A DNA stretch of 64,000 nucleotides from Micromonospora sp. WMMA1947 (lineage in GTDB: Bacteria; Actinomycetota; Actinomycetes; Mycobacteriales; Micromonosporaceae), in contig NZ_CP114909.1 of NCBI RefSeq assembly GCF_027497355.1, positions 4,793,001-4,857,000 on the forward strand, written 5' to 3'. Below are positions 8,779-17,357 of the stretch, piece by piece; within the stretch, counting starts at the first letter, position 1, and every line of letters starts with the position of its first letter. The position numbers and the translations under genes were made by a program. The notes below the pieces were generated by a model. It made no database searches, had not been told where the DNA came from, and was given only the letters and a program-made list of their open reading frames with translations.

Positions 8779-10974
8779 TCAGCGGTGGAAGCGCAGGTAG
8801 TCGAATTCGGCGGTCACCGCGGGCGTCGCGCCGCCGTGCGCCACCAGCCCGATCCGGGGCGTCGTGCCCGCCGGGAACGTCCACACCGCGCCCCACGTCC
8901 AGTGCTTCCCGTCGCGGCTGGACCCGGCCCGGAACTCGTGCTCGCCGTTCACCGGGTCGACCCGGTGGGCCAGTCGCAGCCAGGTGGTGGTGCCCGGGGT
9001 GCCGACGATGCTGCCGCCGTACACGGGTTGCCCGGCGAATGGGAGCTCGTAGCCGTACTCGACCTGACGGGTGTTCCAGATCGCCACCTGGGTCAGCCGG
9101 GCGAAGCGGTCGTCGTCGACGTACGCGACCAGGCCCGCCTGCTGGTAGTTGCGCACGCTGTCCTCGCCCAGGTCGAGCGTCACCTTCGTCTCGGCGACGT
9201 AGTTTCCGGCCGGCGCGTCGCGCAGCAGCACCCCGGCGGTGTTGCCGGTGCCGGACAGGTCGGCGTCCTGCACCGGCCAGCGCAGCGCCCCGCCGCTCAC
9301 GGTGGCAGCCGGGTCCTGGCGTACCCACTGCCAGGCCGGGCCGAGCCCGCCGGTGAACTCGTCGGAGTAGCCGCGCAGCACCGGGCCGACGCGCGGGTCG
9401 CCGACGGTGTGCCGGGCGGGATGGTACAGCCGGGCGACGCTGACGTTGTCGAACTCGGCCGGGCCGCCGTCCGCGCGCACGGACAGCTCACCGGGTGCCG
9501 GGCGGGGAAGCCGGACCGTCACCCGGGCCACCGGGTCGCCGAGGCGGGACGGGCTGAGCGTGGCGACGAGTTGCCGCCCGCGTACCTCGATCGCGAGATT
9601 GTGCCGGTCGCGCAGGTCGAGGCCGGCGGGCAGCGCGGTGGACGCGGCGCCCGCCGTGAGCCGGCCGCGCCCGACGCGGACGTCCACGCCGTGCAGCCGC
9701 AGCCCGGCGGTGGTCGCGCCGGTCAGCCGCAGGTCGGCCTCCGCGCGCAGGTCACCGCCGATGCGGGTACGCGAGGTGAGCGTGCCGCTGCCGGTCAGCA
9801 CCCCGCCGGTAGCCTGCCACCGGCCGCGCTCGGTCCGCCAGCCGCGCAGGTCGGCGGTGGCAAAGCGGGCGTCGACCGGGCCGGTGGTGACCGGCGCGGG
9901 CCGGATGCTGTCGGAGGGACCGGCGCCCGCGTTCGCTGTGGGCCACCCGTCGATCCAGTCGAGGCGGTCCAGGAGCATCGGCCGCTCGTTGACGCCGAAC
10001 GGCTCGTCCAGGTACGGGTCGGCGCGGTCGATCGCGTGGTAGGCGATCCAGTCCTGCCCGGACAGGTCGGTGAGGACCGCGTTGTGCCCGGTGCCGATCC
10101 AGCGGTTGCCGTTCTGGGTGAGCACCGGTGTGCCGCCGGCCCGGGACACGTCGAGGCGCTGCCCGTCGCGGTCGGTGAACGGGCCGCGCGGGTCTCGGGA
10201 CCGGCCGACCTGGACGGAATAGCCGGTGGCCGGGCCGGCGCAGCAGTTCGCGGTGGACGCGAACAGGTAGTACCAGCCGTCGCGGCGCAGCACGTACGCG
10301 CCCTCGAACTTGTTGTCGATCGCGACCGGCGTCGGCGTGCCGACCGCGCGCAGCCCGTCCGGGGACAGTTCGGTGACCGAGATGCCGCCGTAGTAGCTGC
10401 CGTAGTAGAGCCAGTGGCGACCGTCCGCGCCGGTGAGCTGGCTCGGGTCGATCGTCCACAGGTAACCGCCGCCCGCCCCCGGACGCGGCGCGACCACCGG
10501 TGTGTCGGCGAACGTCCACGGGCCGGCCGGGCTCGGCGCGGTGGCCACGCCGACGGCGGTGTCGAACGTGTCGTCGGAGACGGTGGTGTCGGTGACCGTC
10601 ATGTACATGACCCAGCGCCCGTCGACACGCCGCACGTCCGGCGCCCAGAACGCCGAGCCGGGCGCGGCGTAGGCGGGCCGCTGGTCCGGGGCGAACGCGT
10701 CGGCGACGTAGGTCCAGTCGACCAGGTCGGCGGAGCGGGCGATCGGCACCCGGTGGACCTGGCCTTCGCCCTCGCGTAGCGGGTCGGAGGTGCCGAAGGC
10801 GTACCAGAGTCCGTCGTCGCCGCGCACCACGACCGGGTCGGCGAAGGTGTCGGCGAACCCGGCGGAGACCGGGTTGCGGTAGCGGTCGGGCCCGGCGGCG
10901 GACGCGGGGGCCGCGCCGGCGAGCAGAAGCGTGAGTACGGCGGCGAGCGCGCCACCGCGGCGGAGGTGTCCCAT
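8779..10974 (-). CDS. Secreted glycoside hydrolase family 43 protein (arabinanase/arabinofuranosidase type)
   Basis: Secreted enzyme of 731 residues with a Sec signal peptide (1-27, ending ASA-AG). The N-terminal five-bladed GH43 propeller (30-350) shows all three catalytic carboxylates: general base Asp46 (FADPVVV), pKa-modulating Asp176 (TIDPSQ) and general acid Glu224 (KFEGAY). After residue about 355 come a jelly-roll-like carbohydrate-associated region and a C-terminal concanavalin-like domain (DEFTGGLGPAWQWVRQ onward), as in two-module GH43 arabinan hydrolases. The probable substrate is arabinan or arabinoxylan side chains. The ATG at 10974 has GAGGG upstream. A near-perfect 16-bp palindrome 42 bp upstream suggests sugar-responsive control. 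Confidence 0.9.
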   Translation of the reverse strand: MGHLRRGGALAAVLTLLLAGAAPASAAGPDRYRNPVSAGFADTFADPVVVRGDDGLWYAFGTSDPLREGEGQVHRVPIARSADLVDWTYVADAFAPDQRPAYAAPGSAFWAPDVRRVDGRWVMYMTVTDTTVSDDTFDTAVGVATAPSPAGPWTFADTPVVAPRPGAGGGYLWTIDPSQLTGADGRHWLYYGSYYGGISVTELSPDGLRAVGTPTPVAIDNKFEGAYVLRRDGWYYLFASTANCCAGPATGYSVQVGRSRDPRGPFTDRDGQRLDVSRAGGTPVLTQNGNRWIGTGHNAVLTDLSGQDWIAYHAIDRADPYLDEPFGVNERPMLLDRLDWIDGWPTANAGAGPSDSIRPAPVTTGPVDARFATADLRGWRTERGRWQATGGVLTGSGTLTSRTRIGGDLRAEADLRLTGATTAGLRLHGVDVRVGRGRLTAGAASTALPAGLDLRDRHNLAIEVRGRQLVATLSPSRLGDPVARVTVRLPRPAPGELSVRADGGPAEFDNVSVARLYHPARHTVGDPRVGPVLRGYSDEFTGGLGPAWQWVRQDPAATVSGGALRWPVQDADLSGTGNTAGVLLRDAPAGNYVAETKVTLDLGEDSVRNYQQAGLVAYVDDDRFARLTQVAIWNTRQVEYGYELPFAGQPVYGGSIVGTPGTTTWLRLAHRVDPVNGEHEFRAGSSRDGKHWTWGAVWTFPAGTTPRIGLVAHGGATPAVTAEFDYLRFHR

Positions 10975-11015
10975 CGGGCCTGCCCTCGGGATAGACGGAG
11001 GTGCGGTGCCACCGT

Positions 11016-11031
11016 TCTACAACGTTGGAGA
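11016..11031. promoter_or_regulatory. Candidate LacI-type operator for the GH43 gene
   Basis: TCTACAACGTTGGAGA is palindromic with one mismatched pair and a central CG, the typical symmetry of LacI-family operators. It lies 42 bp upstream of the GH43 start. No LacI gene is adjacent; the one at 43289 is distant. Confidence 0.5.
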
Positions 11032-11097
11032 GACCGCTGTAAAGAACCCCGGCACCGTTCGGCGCGGCCCGAACCGTGCCCGTGTCAGCATGGGCCG

Positions 11098-11841
11098 ATG
11101 ACCACTGGCGCCGACGGGCGCGGACTCGCCGGGTTCGCCGCGCTGCTCGCCGACCCCACCCGGGCCGGTTTCTGCCTCGCCCTGCTCGACGGCCGCGCCT
11201 GGACCGCCGGGGAACTGGCCCGCGCCGCCGGGGTGGCCGCGTCCACCGCCAGCGACCACCTCACCCGGCTGGTCGCCGGCGGCCTGCTCGTCGAGGAGCG
11301 GCAGGGCCGCCACCGGTACGTCCGCCTCGCCGACCCGGGCGTCGCCCAGCTCGTCGAGGACCTGGCCGCGCGGGCGCCCGCCCCGGACACCCCGCCCCGC
11401 ACGTTGCGCGCCGCGTCGGCCGGGGCCGCCCTCGCGTACGCCCGCACCTGCTACGACCACCTGGCCGGGCGGCTCGGCGTGCTGCTGCACGACGCCCTGC
11501 TCGACCGTGGCGTGCTCGACCGCACCGGCGGCCTGGCGCTGACCGGGGACGGCATGAGCTGGCTGGACCGCCTCGGCGTACCCGTCGAACCGCTGCGCGC
11601 CACCCGGCGACCGCTCGTCCGCGACTGCCTGGACTGGACCGAACGGCGTCCACACCTGGCCGGCGCGGTCGGGGCGGCGCTGTGCGGGCGCTTCCTCGAC
11701 CTCGGCTGGACCGTGCGCGGGACCGGCCGGGCGGTACGCCTCACCCCGGCCGGGCGGGACGCGCTGGCCGACGCGCTCGCGCTCGACCCGGCGCTGCTGG
11801 CCCCGCCCGCCGGCCGAGACAGCGGCCCGGCCCGCGCCTGA
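11098..11841 (+). CDS. ArsR-type winged-helix transcriptional regulator
   Basis: Regulator of 247 residues. An N-terminal ArsR winged helix (about 10-85: LLADPTRAGFCLALLDG, AAGVAASTASDHLTRL, GLLVEERQGRHRYVRL) is followed by about 160 residues seen in larger actinobacterial ArsR proteins (LAYARTCYDHLAGRLG, RPHLAGAVGAALC). No cysteine-rich metal site is seen, so the effector is probably not a metal. The ATG lies 6 nt after CAGCAT, so it may be leaderless. Two codirectional genes follow (P450-like, PEP-mutase-like) and are plausible targets. Confidence 0.87.
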   Translation: MTTGADGRGLAGFAALLADPTRAGFCLALLDGRAWTAGELARAAGVAASTASDHLTRLVAGGLLVEERQGRHRYVRLADPGVAQLVEDLAARAPAPDTPPRTLRAASAGAALAYARTCYDHLAGRLGVLLHDALLDRGVLDRTGGLALTGDGMSWLDRLGVPVEPLRATRRPLVRDCLDWTERRPHLAGAVGAALCGRFLDLGWTVRGTGRAVRLTPAGRDALADALALDPALLAPPAGRDSGPARA

Positions 11842-11905
11842 CCCGGTTCGCGCCCGCGCGGATCGTTCGGCCGGCACCGAACCGTTCCCGCCCTACGGTC
11901 GGGCG

Positions 11906-12850
11906 ATGCGACTACCGACGATCACCGCTGCTCCGGGCACACCGCCCTGCGGGCCGCCGACCCTCGGCGACGACGGCTGGGTGGTCACCCGGCACGCCGA
12001 CGTCCTCGCCGCCCTGACCGACAGCCGCTGCGTGGTGCCGTCCGTCCCGGACGGGCCGGTGGGCACGCTCGCCTGGCTGCGGGCCTCGGTGAGCCGGTTC
12101 AGCCCGCCGGACCGGCATGCCGCGCGGCGAGCCGTCGGCGTGGCAGCACTCGACGCACTCGACCCGGAGGAACTGCGCCGTCACGCCGTACGACTGACCG
12201 AGCGGATCCTCGACCTGCCGGGCGAGGAGGACGTGACGCCGGCTCGGCGCGTACCCCTGCTCGTGCTGGCCGAGCGGCTCGGCCTGGCCAACCCGGCGGC
12301 CGCCACGGAGGTGGTGGCGGTGGCCGCCGCCTACCACCCGGGCGCCGACGCGGCGGCCGAGCGGCGGGCGGACCGGGCGGTCGCCGCGCTGCTGGTGATG
12401 TCGCCACCGGCCGCGGCCGAGGTGACCGCGAACCGGCTCGGTCTGCTCGTGCAGGCCGCCGACGCCACCGCCGGGCTGATCGACGCCGCCGTCCGGCACG
12501 GACGCGCCGCGCCGGACGGGCTCGCCACCGCCACGCTGCTCGCCGAGGTGCTGCGGCTGGACCCACCGGTACGGGCCACCCGCCGGGTCGCCGCCGACGC
12601 GCTGAGCCTGGGCGGCCAGAGCGTGCGGGCGGGGGACCGGCTGCTGCTGCGGTTCGACGCGGCAAACCGTGATCCGGCCGTCTTCGACGAGCCCGACCGG
12701 TTCCGGGCCCAGCCGGCCGGCGGGGTGCTGACCTTCGGCGCCGGCCATCGGGGTTGTCCGGGGGAGCGGCACGCGCTCGCCCTGGCGACAGGCGTCGTCG
12801 ACGTCCTGCGCCACGCCTCCGGCCGGCTGACCGAGGGGAGCCGGCGATGA
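11906..12850 (+). CDS. Compact cytochrome P450-like protein
   Basis: Haem-thiolate monooxygenase-like protein of only 314 residues; bacterial P450s are usually about 400. The haem loop is intact (FGAGHRGCPGE, Cys284), the K-helix ExxR is present (Glu214-Arg217 in LLAEVLRLDP), and an I-helix remnant is visible (VQAADATAG, 182-190) without the usual AGxDT/ExT pattern. Missing length is in the N-terminal half (B-C and F-G regions). TACGGT lies 6 nt before the ATG (leaderless). Its stop overlaps the next start (ATGA). Function unknown; it could be a real mini-P450 or a degenerate one. Confidence 0.8.
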   Translation: MRLPTITAAPGTPPCGPPTLGDDGWVVTRHADVLAALTDSRCVVPSVPDGPVGTLAWLRASVSRFSPPDRHAARRAVGVAALDALDPEELRRHAVRLTERILDLPGEEDVTPARRVPLLVLAERLGLANPAAATEVVAVAAAYHPGADAAAERRADRAVAALLVMSPPAAAEVTANRLGLLVQAADATAGLIDAAVRHGRAAPDGLATATLLAEVLRLDPPVRATRRVAADALSLGGQSVRAGDRLLLRFDAANRDPAVFDEPDRFRAQPAGGVLTFGAGHRGCPGERHALALATGVVDVLRHASGRLTEGSRR

Positions 12851-13641
12851 CCGACAGGTACCGCGCGTTCCGGGAGCTGCACCGGCCCGGCGACCCGCTG
12901 CTGCTGCCGAACGCCTGGGACCACGCCTCCGCCGCGGCGCTCGCCGAGCGGGGATTTCCGGCGATCGGCACGACCAGCCTGGGCGTGGCGGCGGCCGCGG
13001 GCCGGCCGGACGCGGTCCGCGCGACCCGCGCCGAGACGCTGGAGCTGGCGTACCGGCTCCGAGGGCTGCCGGTGCTGCTCACCGTCGACATCGAAGACGG
13101 CTTCCACGACGACCCGGCGGAGGTGGCGCGCTTCGTCGGCGAGCTGGCCGCGCTCGGCGTGGTCGGCGTCAACCTGGAGGACGGCCGCCCGGACGGGCGC
13201 CTGGCCCCGGCCGAGCACGTCGCCGCCACGATCGCGGCCGTCCGCGCCACCGTGCCGCGGATGGTCGTCAACGCCCGCACCGACGCCTGGTGGCTGGGCG
13301 TGCCGGCGCCGCTGGCCGAGGCGCGGCGGCGGGCGGCGGCGTTCCGGGCCGCCGGTGCCGACTGCCTGTTCGTGCCGGGCGCGCCCGACGACCTGGTCGG
13401 CGTGCTCGCCGCCGAGGCGGGGTTGCCGCTGAACGTGCTGTACCGGCCGGGCGGCCCCGACCCGGCCGCCCTCGGCCGGCTCGGGGTGGCCCGGGTCAGC
13501 ACCGGCTCGCTGCTGTTCCGGGCCGCGCTCGGTGCGGCCCTGCACCTGGCCGACGCGATCGGCGCCGGGCGCGACGCGGGCCTGCCGGCACCACCCGGGT
13601 ACGACGAGGTGCAGGCGCTGGCCCTGCGGCACGCCACCTGA
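12847..13641 (+). CDS. Isocitrate lyase/PEP mutase superfamily protein
   Basis: TIM-barrel enzyme of 264 residues. Conserved phosphoenolpyruvate-mutase-superfamily features are LLPNAWDHASA (19-29), the Mg-binding TVDIEDGF (79-86), GVNLEDG (107-113) and VNARTDAWW. The gating-loop sequence of isocitrate and methylisocitrate lyases (KKCGH) is absent, so it is not a classical glyoxylate-cycle enzyme. A C-C lyase or hydrolase acting on a small oxo-acid is likely. The ATG overlaps the P450 stop by 4 nt, so the two are cotranslated. Confidence 0.87.
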   Translation: MTDRYRAFRELHRPGDPLLLPNAWDHASAAALAERGFPAIGTTSLGVAAAAGRPDAVRATRAETLELAYRLRGLPVLLTVDIEDGFHDDPAEVARFVGELAALGVVGVNLEDGRPDGRLAPAEHVAATIAAVRATVPRMVVNARTDAWWLGVPAPLAEARRRAAAFRAAGADCLFVPGAPDDLVGVLAAEAGLPLNVLYRPGGPDPAALGRLGVARVSTGSLLFRAALGAALHLADAIGAGRDAGLPAPPGYDEVQALALRHAT

Positions 13642-13743
13642 TCGGGCACATCGGGGGAGATGGGAAGAATCCCGCCTTCTTCGGTCTTTACGGTGTGTGC
13701 AAGTCCGATCACGCCGTGTCCTGCCCGAGAGGGGACGGAGACC

Positions 13744-14700
13744 ATGCGAGTGCCCAGCCGCAGCCCCGGTCGCCAGCCCGGTCCCGCCGTCACGTCCACC
13801 GCCCCGGCCCGGCGGGTGCCCGGCGGCCGGCGCGTCGGCGCCGAGCCGGAGCTGTCCGCGTACCGGGCGGCGGTGGCGGAACTCCTGGTCGAGGTGGGGG
13901 CGCTCGCCGACGCGCCGTCCACCACCGCCCGCCAGGTGCTGCTCGACCAGCGGCTGCGGGAACCGGCCATCGCCGCCGTCCTCGACGCCACCCCGCAGGG
14001 GCTGATCGGCGCCCGGGAGACGCTGCTGCTGGAGATGGCCCGCTACCAGCCCAACACGCGCAGCTCGGCGCAGGACCTCACCGCGCTGGTCCGGATCTAC
14101 CTGCTGTCCCGCGTCGACGTGCTCTGGTGGCGGGACAGCCCGACGTTCCTCACCGACGACCAGGTCCGCCTCAGCACCGAACTGGTCGACCTGGAATGGC
14201 TGCGCCGCCGTGGCCTGCTGGAGTTCCGCTACCAGGAACAGCCCGCCACCGTGGTGGGACGCGGGCTGCGGGCGGTCCGGCGGCGGCTGCGCCCGGACGC
14301 CACCCCGCGCACCGCCGGGCTGCTGTTCCGGCGGGCCCGCCGCGAGATGATCGCGTTCCTCAACGACCTGGCCCGCGAGTTCACGGCCGTCGCCCCGGAC
14401 GGCACGCCGCCGCTCTGGGTGACCAGCCTGGCCCGCAGCGCCGAGCACCAGTACCGGCTGCGCCGCCTCGGGTACGCCGCGATGGTGCCCAGCGGGCACT
14501 GCCTCGGCTGGGCCGCCGACATCGAACTGGAGTGGTACGACCGCTTCGGCGCCCGCCCGGTGCTCGCCGGGCTGCTGCTGGCCCGCCAGGACGCCGGCGA
14601 GGTGAACGTGGTCGACGAGGGACAGGCCTGGCACGTGTGCCTCGCCCCGGCGGTGCGCCGCCGGTACCGGCGGGCGTACGAGGCCGAGATGGGGGTGTGA
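13744..14700 (+). CDS. Peptidase M15-like (DUF5715-type) protein
   Basis: Protein of 318 residues with no obvious signal peptide but an Arg/Pro-rich N-terminus. The C-terminal third carries a D,D-peptidase (VanY/M15) signature: TSLARSAEHQ at 227-236 (cf. SxYRSxxxQ), SGHCLGWAAD at 250-259 (cf. SxHxxGxAxD) and EGQAWH at 292-297 (ExxWH-like). The implied zinc ligands are His252, Asp259 and His297. The N-terminal 200 residues are helical and unassigned. RBS GGACGGAG precedes the ATG. It is 4 nt from the downstream amidotransferase gene, so the two form an operon. Whether it cuts peptidoglycan, given no signal peptide, is unclear. Confidence 0.7.
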   Translation: MRVPSRSPGRQPGPAVTSTAPARRVPGGRRVGAEPELSAYRAAVAELLVEVGALADAPSTTARQVLLDQRLREPAIAAVLDATPQGLIGARETLLLEMARYQPNTRSSAQDLTALVRIYLLSRVDVLWWRDSPTFLTDDQVRLSTELVDLEWLRRRGLLEFRYQEQPATVVGRGLRAVRRRLRPDATPRTAGLLFRRARREMIAFLNDLAREFTAVAPDGTPPLWVTSLARSAEHQYRLRRLGYAAMVPSGHCLGWAADIELEWYDRFGARPVLAGLLLARQDAGEVNVVDEGQAWHVCLAPAVRRRYRRAYEAEMGV

Positions 14701-14704
14701 CCCG

Positions 14705-16315
14705 TTGTGCGGCATCGCGCTGAGCATCGGCCCCGAGGCGGACCCGGCGACGTTCCGGCGGATGCTCGCCGCGCTCGCGCCACGTGGTGAGGTCACCGAG
14801 ACCCGGCAGGAACACGGCCTGCTCGCAGGCGTACGGCGGCTGAAGATCGTGGACCGGGAACGATCCGTGCAGCCGTGGATGTCGCCGGACGAGCGGCACC
14901 TGCTCTGCTTCAACGGCGAGATCTTCAACCACCACGAGCTGCGCGCCGAGCTGACCCGGCTCGGGCACCGGTTCCGCACCACGGGCGACACCGAGGTGGT
15001 GCTCACCGCGTTCCTCCAGTGGGGTGGGAACGGGGTCCGCCGGCTGCGCGGTGAGTACGCGTTCGTGGTCGTCGAGCGGGACTCCGGCCGGGCCTACCTG
15101 GCCCGCGACCCGCTCGGCGTCAAGCCGCTCTACTGGTCCCGCCAGCCCGGCTGCCTGCACCTCGCCTCCGAGGTCAAGGCGCTCGTCGGGCACGGCGCGC
15201 CGATCGGCGAGGTGGCGCCCGGGCACCACGGCTGGGTCGAGCCCGGCGCCCCGGTCCGGCTGGGCCCGCACGTCGACCTGCTGACCCTCGGCGACGGCCT
15301 GCCGGTGATCGACGACCCGGACGAGGCGGCGCTGCTGGTCCGCGTCGCGCTCACCGACGCGATGCGCGCCCGGCTGGACACCGACCTCACCGTCGGCGTG
15401 GTGCTCTCCGGCGGCCTGGACAGCTCGCTGGCCCTGCTGCACGCCCGGGAACTGCACCCGGACTGCGTGGCGGTCACCATCGGGGTGCCGGAGAGCCCGG
15501 ACGTCGCGTACGCCCGGCGCCTCGCCGCCGACCTCGGCGTACCGCACGAGGTGATCGAGCTGCGCCCGCGCGACATCCGGCTGGCCGACGTCCGCGAGGC
15601 GATCCGGGTCTCCGAGCTGACCGAGTACGGCGACATCATCAACGCCGTCGTCTCGGTGCCGATCTTCCGGCGGCTGCGCGAGCTGGGCGTGCGGGTGGTG
15701 CTCACCGGCGACGGCTCCGACGAGCTGTTCGGCGGGTACCCGATGTACCACCGTGTCGGGCCGGAGCGGTCCCGCCGGCTGTTCCTGCACAAGATCCGCA
15801 ACCTGTGCCGGACCGAGCTGCAGCGGGTGGACCGGGCCAGCATGGCGCACGGCGTGGAGGCCCGGGTGCCGTTCCTCGACCTCAGCGTCGTCGAGCTGGC
15901 CATGCGGCTGCCGCTGGACCTCAAGCTGCGCGACGGGCAGGAGAAGTGGATCGTCCGGCGGGCCTTCGCGGACCTGCTGCCCGGCTACGTCCGGCAACGG
16001 CCGAAGAACTCGATGTCGTACTCGTCGGGGCTGCACGAGCGGGCCCGCCTCTACAAGCCGCTGTTCGCCCGGCTGCACCGGTCCTTCGGCTACGACCTGC
16101 TGGAACCGGTCCGCCGGGACTTCGACAGCGTGCTCACCCGGTGCGGCAACGACCTCGACCGGGCCATCGCCGAGGGCATCGCCCGGCCCGACTACACGGT
16201 GCTGGAACACGCCCGGGACCTGGTCGGCGCGGCCCGGTGGAACGCCGCCCCGATGGTCCGCCGGCTGGTCAACCCGCGCCGCACCCGCGGCGACGAGGCG
16301 CCCCTGCCCGGGTGA
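14705..16315 (+). CDS. Asparagine-synthase-type glutamine amidotransferase
   Basis: Cytosolic ATP-dependent amidotransferase of 536 residues. The TTG start at 14705 is forced by the N-terminal nucleophile Cys2 (MCGIALS), exposed by removal of Met. The glutaminase domain (1-190) keeps FNGEIFN, GDTEVVL and RDPLGVKPLYW but has PRGEV where most members have RGPD. The synthetase domain (205-500) has the PP-loop SGGLDSS at 235-241 and GDGSDELFGGY. It is shorter than typical AsnB and lies in an operon with an M15-like protein, so it may amidate an envelope or peptide substrate rather than aspartate; that is inference. Confidence 0.85.
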   Translation: MCGIALSIGPEADPATFRRMLAALAPRGEVTETRQEHGLLAGVRRLKIVDRERSVQPWMSPDERHLLCFNGEIFNHHELRAELTRLGHRFRTTGDTEVVLTAFLQWGGNGVRRLRGEYAFVVVERDSGRAYLARDPLGVKPLYWSRQPGCLHLASEVKALVGHGAPIGEVAPGHHGWVEPGAPVRLGPHVDLLTLGDGLPVIDDPDEAALLVRVALTDAMRARLDTDLTVGVVLSGGLDSSLALLHARELHPDCVAVTIGVPESPDVAYARRLAADLGVPHEVIELRPRDIRLADVREAIRVSELTEYGDIINAVVSVPIFRRLRELGVRVVLTGDGSDELFGGYPMYHRVGPERSRRLFLHKIRNLCRTELQRVDRASMAHGVEARVPFLDLSVVELAMRLPLDLKLRDGQEKWIVRRAFADLLPGYVRQRPKNSMSYSSGLHERARLYKPLFARLHRSFGYDLLEPVRRDFDSVLTRCGNDLDRAIAEGIARPDYTVLEHARDLVGAARWNAAPMVRRLVNPRRTRGDEAPLPG

Positions 16316-16360
16316 GCCCGCGCGGCCCCGGTGGCGGGCCGCCGCGCGGCGACCGGTGGG

Positions 16361-17236
16361 TCAGCGTCGCAGGTCCACGTCGGCGGCCACCCCGGAGACC
16401 GGGTCCATGCAGTGCACGGTCGGGCCCGGACGCAACCGGGCGTCCGAGGCGTACCGCCGGGTCAGCTCCCGCCCGGCGGCGGCGTCGCCGCGGTCGGCGG
16501 CCACCAGCAGCGCGGCGACCTCGTCGACGAGGGTGAGGTCGGCGCCGGTCAGGTCCTCGGTCATCGCCCCGAACCCGTCCCAGAGCAGCACCTCGTCCTT
16601 GTGCCGGTGGGCCAGCTCGAGCAGCACGTAGTCGTGGATGAGCCAGTCGCCCCGGATCGGCAGCGACGGGTCGACGCCGTAGGTGTCCGGGTCGATCCGG
16701 CCCGCCCGGTACGCCAGCCACACCCGGGCCGCCGACTCGAAGTGCCCCGCCTCCGGGTCGATGTCGTAGCCGTCGAACGGCCGGTCGGCGGCCGGGTCGA
16801 GCTCCGGGTCGGACCAGACCCAGCGCTCTCCGTTCCACCACTCCGCCAGCACGTGGTCGTGGTGCCAGTCCGGGGCGAAGTAGCTCACGAACCCGACCCG
16901 GCTGCGCGCCGGGATCCCGTGCCCGCGCAGCGCCGCGACGGTGAACAGTGTGTGGTCCCGGCAGCAGCCGGCGACCCGCTCGGCGGCCGGGCGCTCGGCG
17001 GTCAGCGGCAGCGGGAACCGGGACTGGTCGGTGTCGAGGATGCGGTCCAGCCAGCGCAGGTTCACCTCGGCCCGGCGGACGTCCGGCAGCTCCACACCAC
17101 CGGCGCGGTAGTGGACGATCACGTTGCGGGCGGTCGCCGCGACGGTGGGCAGGTCGGCCGGAACGGCGCCGAGCAGCGCCGCGTGGTGGCGGGGATCGCT
17201 GTACGGGGAGTGGGTCCGGTAGTCGTCGACGTCCAT
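16361..17236 (-). CDS. Transglutaminase-like (papain-fold) protein
   Basis: Cytosolic protein of 291 residues with a transglutaminase-core triad: Cys91/Cys92 (VAGCCRDHTLF), His128 (WHHDHVLAEWW) and Asp143 (WSDPELDP). Flanking motifs AALRGHGIPAR and VGFVSYF are typical. The C-terminal 130 residues are helical and unassigned. No signal peptide. Convergent with the amidotransferase operon. It is larger than the lasso-peptide B2 proteases that share this fold. Reaction (amidase, protease or crosslinking) cannot be told from sequence. Confidence 0.8.
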   Translation of the reverse strand: MDVDDYRTHSPYSDPRHHAALLGAVPADLPTVAATARNVIVHYRAGGVELPDVRRAEVNLRWLDRILDTDQSRFPLPLTAERPAAERVAGCCRDHTLFTVAALRGHGIPARSRVGFVSYFAPDWHHDHVLAEWWNGERWVWSDPELDPAADRPFDGYDIDPEAGHFESAARVWLAYRAGRIDPDTYGVDPSLPIRGDWLIHDYVLLELAHRHKDEVLLWDGFGAMTEDLTGADLTLVDEVAALLVAADRGDAAAGRELTRRYASDARLRPGPTVHCMDPVSGVAADVDLRR

Positions 17237-17357
17237 CCGGTCATTGTCGGCGCCGGACGCGGCCGGCGGGTGCCCGCTCGGCGGACAATGTCGCGTACCC
17301 GAACGCCAGGTCCGATCACCGCCAGCGCCGCGGTGCGGACCGCGCCAGGCTGGAACC

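Noticed and set aside
12331..15006. An 891-codon minus-strand open frame
   Set aside because: Antisense to the P450, PEP-mutase-like, M15-like and amidotransferase genes. It is a GC-rich shadow frame without motifs.
16319..16346. Hairpin GCGGCCC/GGGCCGC between the amidotransferase and transglutaminase-like genes as a terminator
   Set aside because: Only a 7-bp stem, and such pairs are frequent by chance at this GC content; too weak to list as a feature.
14705..17236. Lasso-peptide cluster (asparagine-synthase homologue plus transglutaminase-like protein)
   Set aside because: The amidotransferase has an intact Cys2 glutaminase, the transglutaminase-like protein is twice the usual B2 size and convergent, and no precursor peptide or RRE protein is seen.
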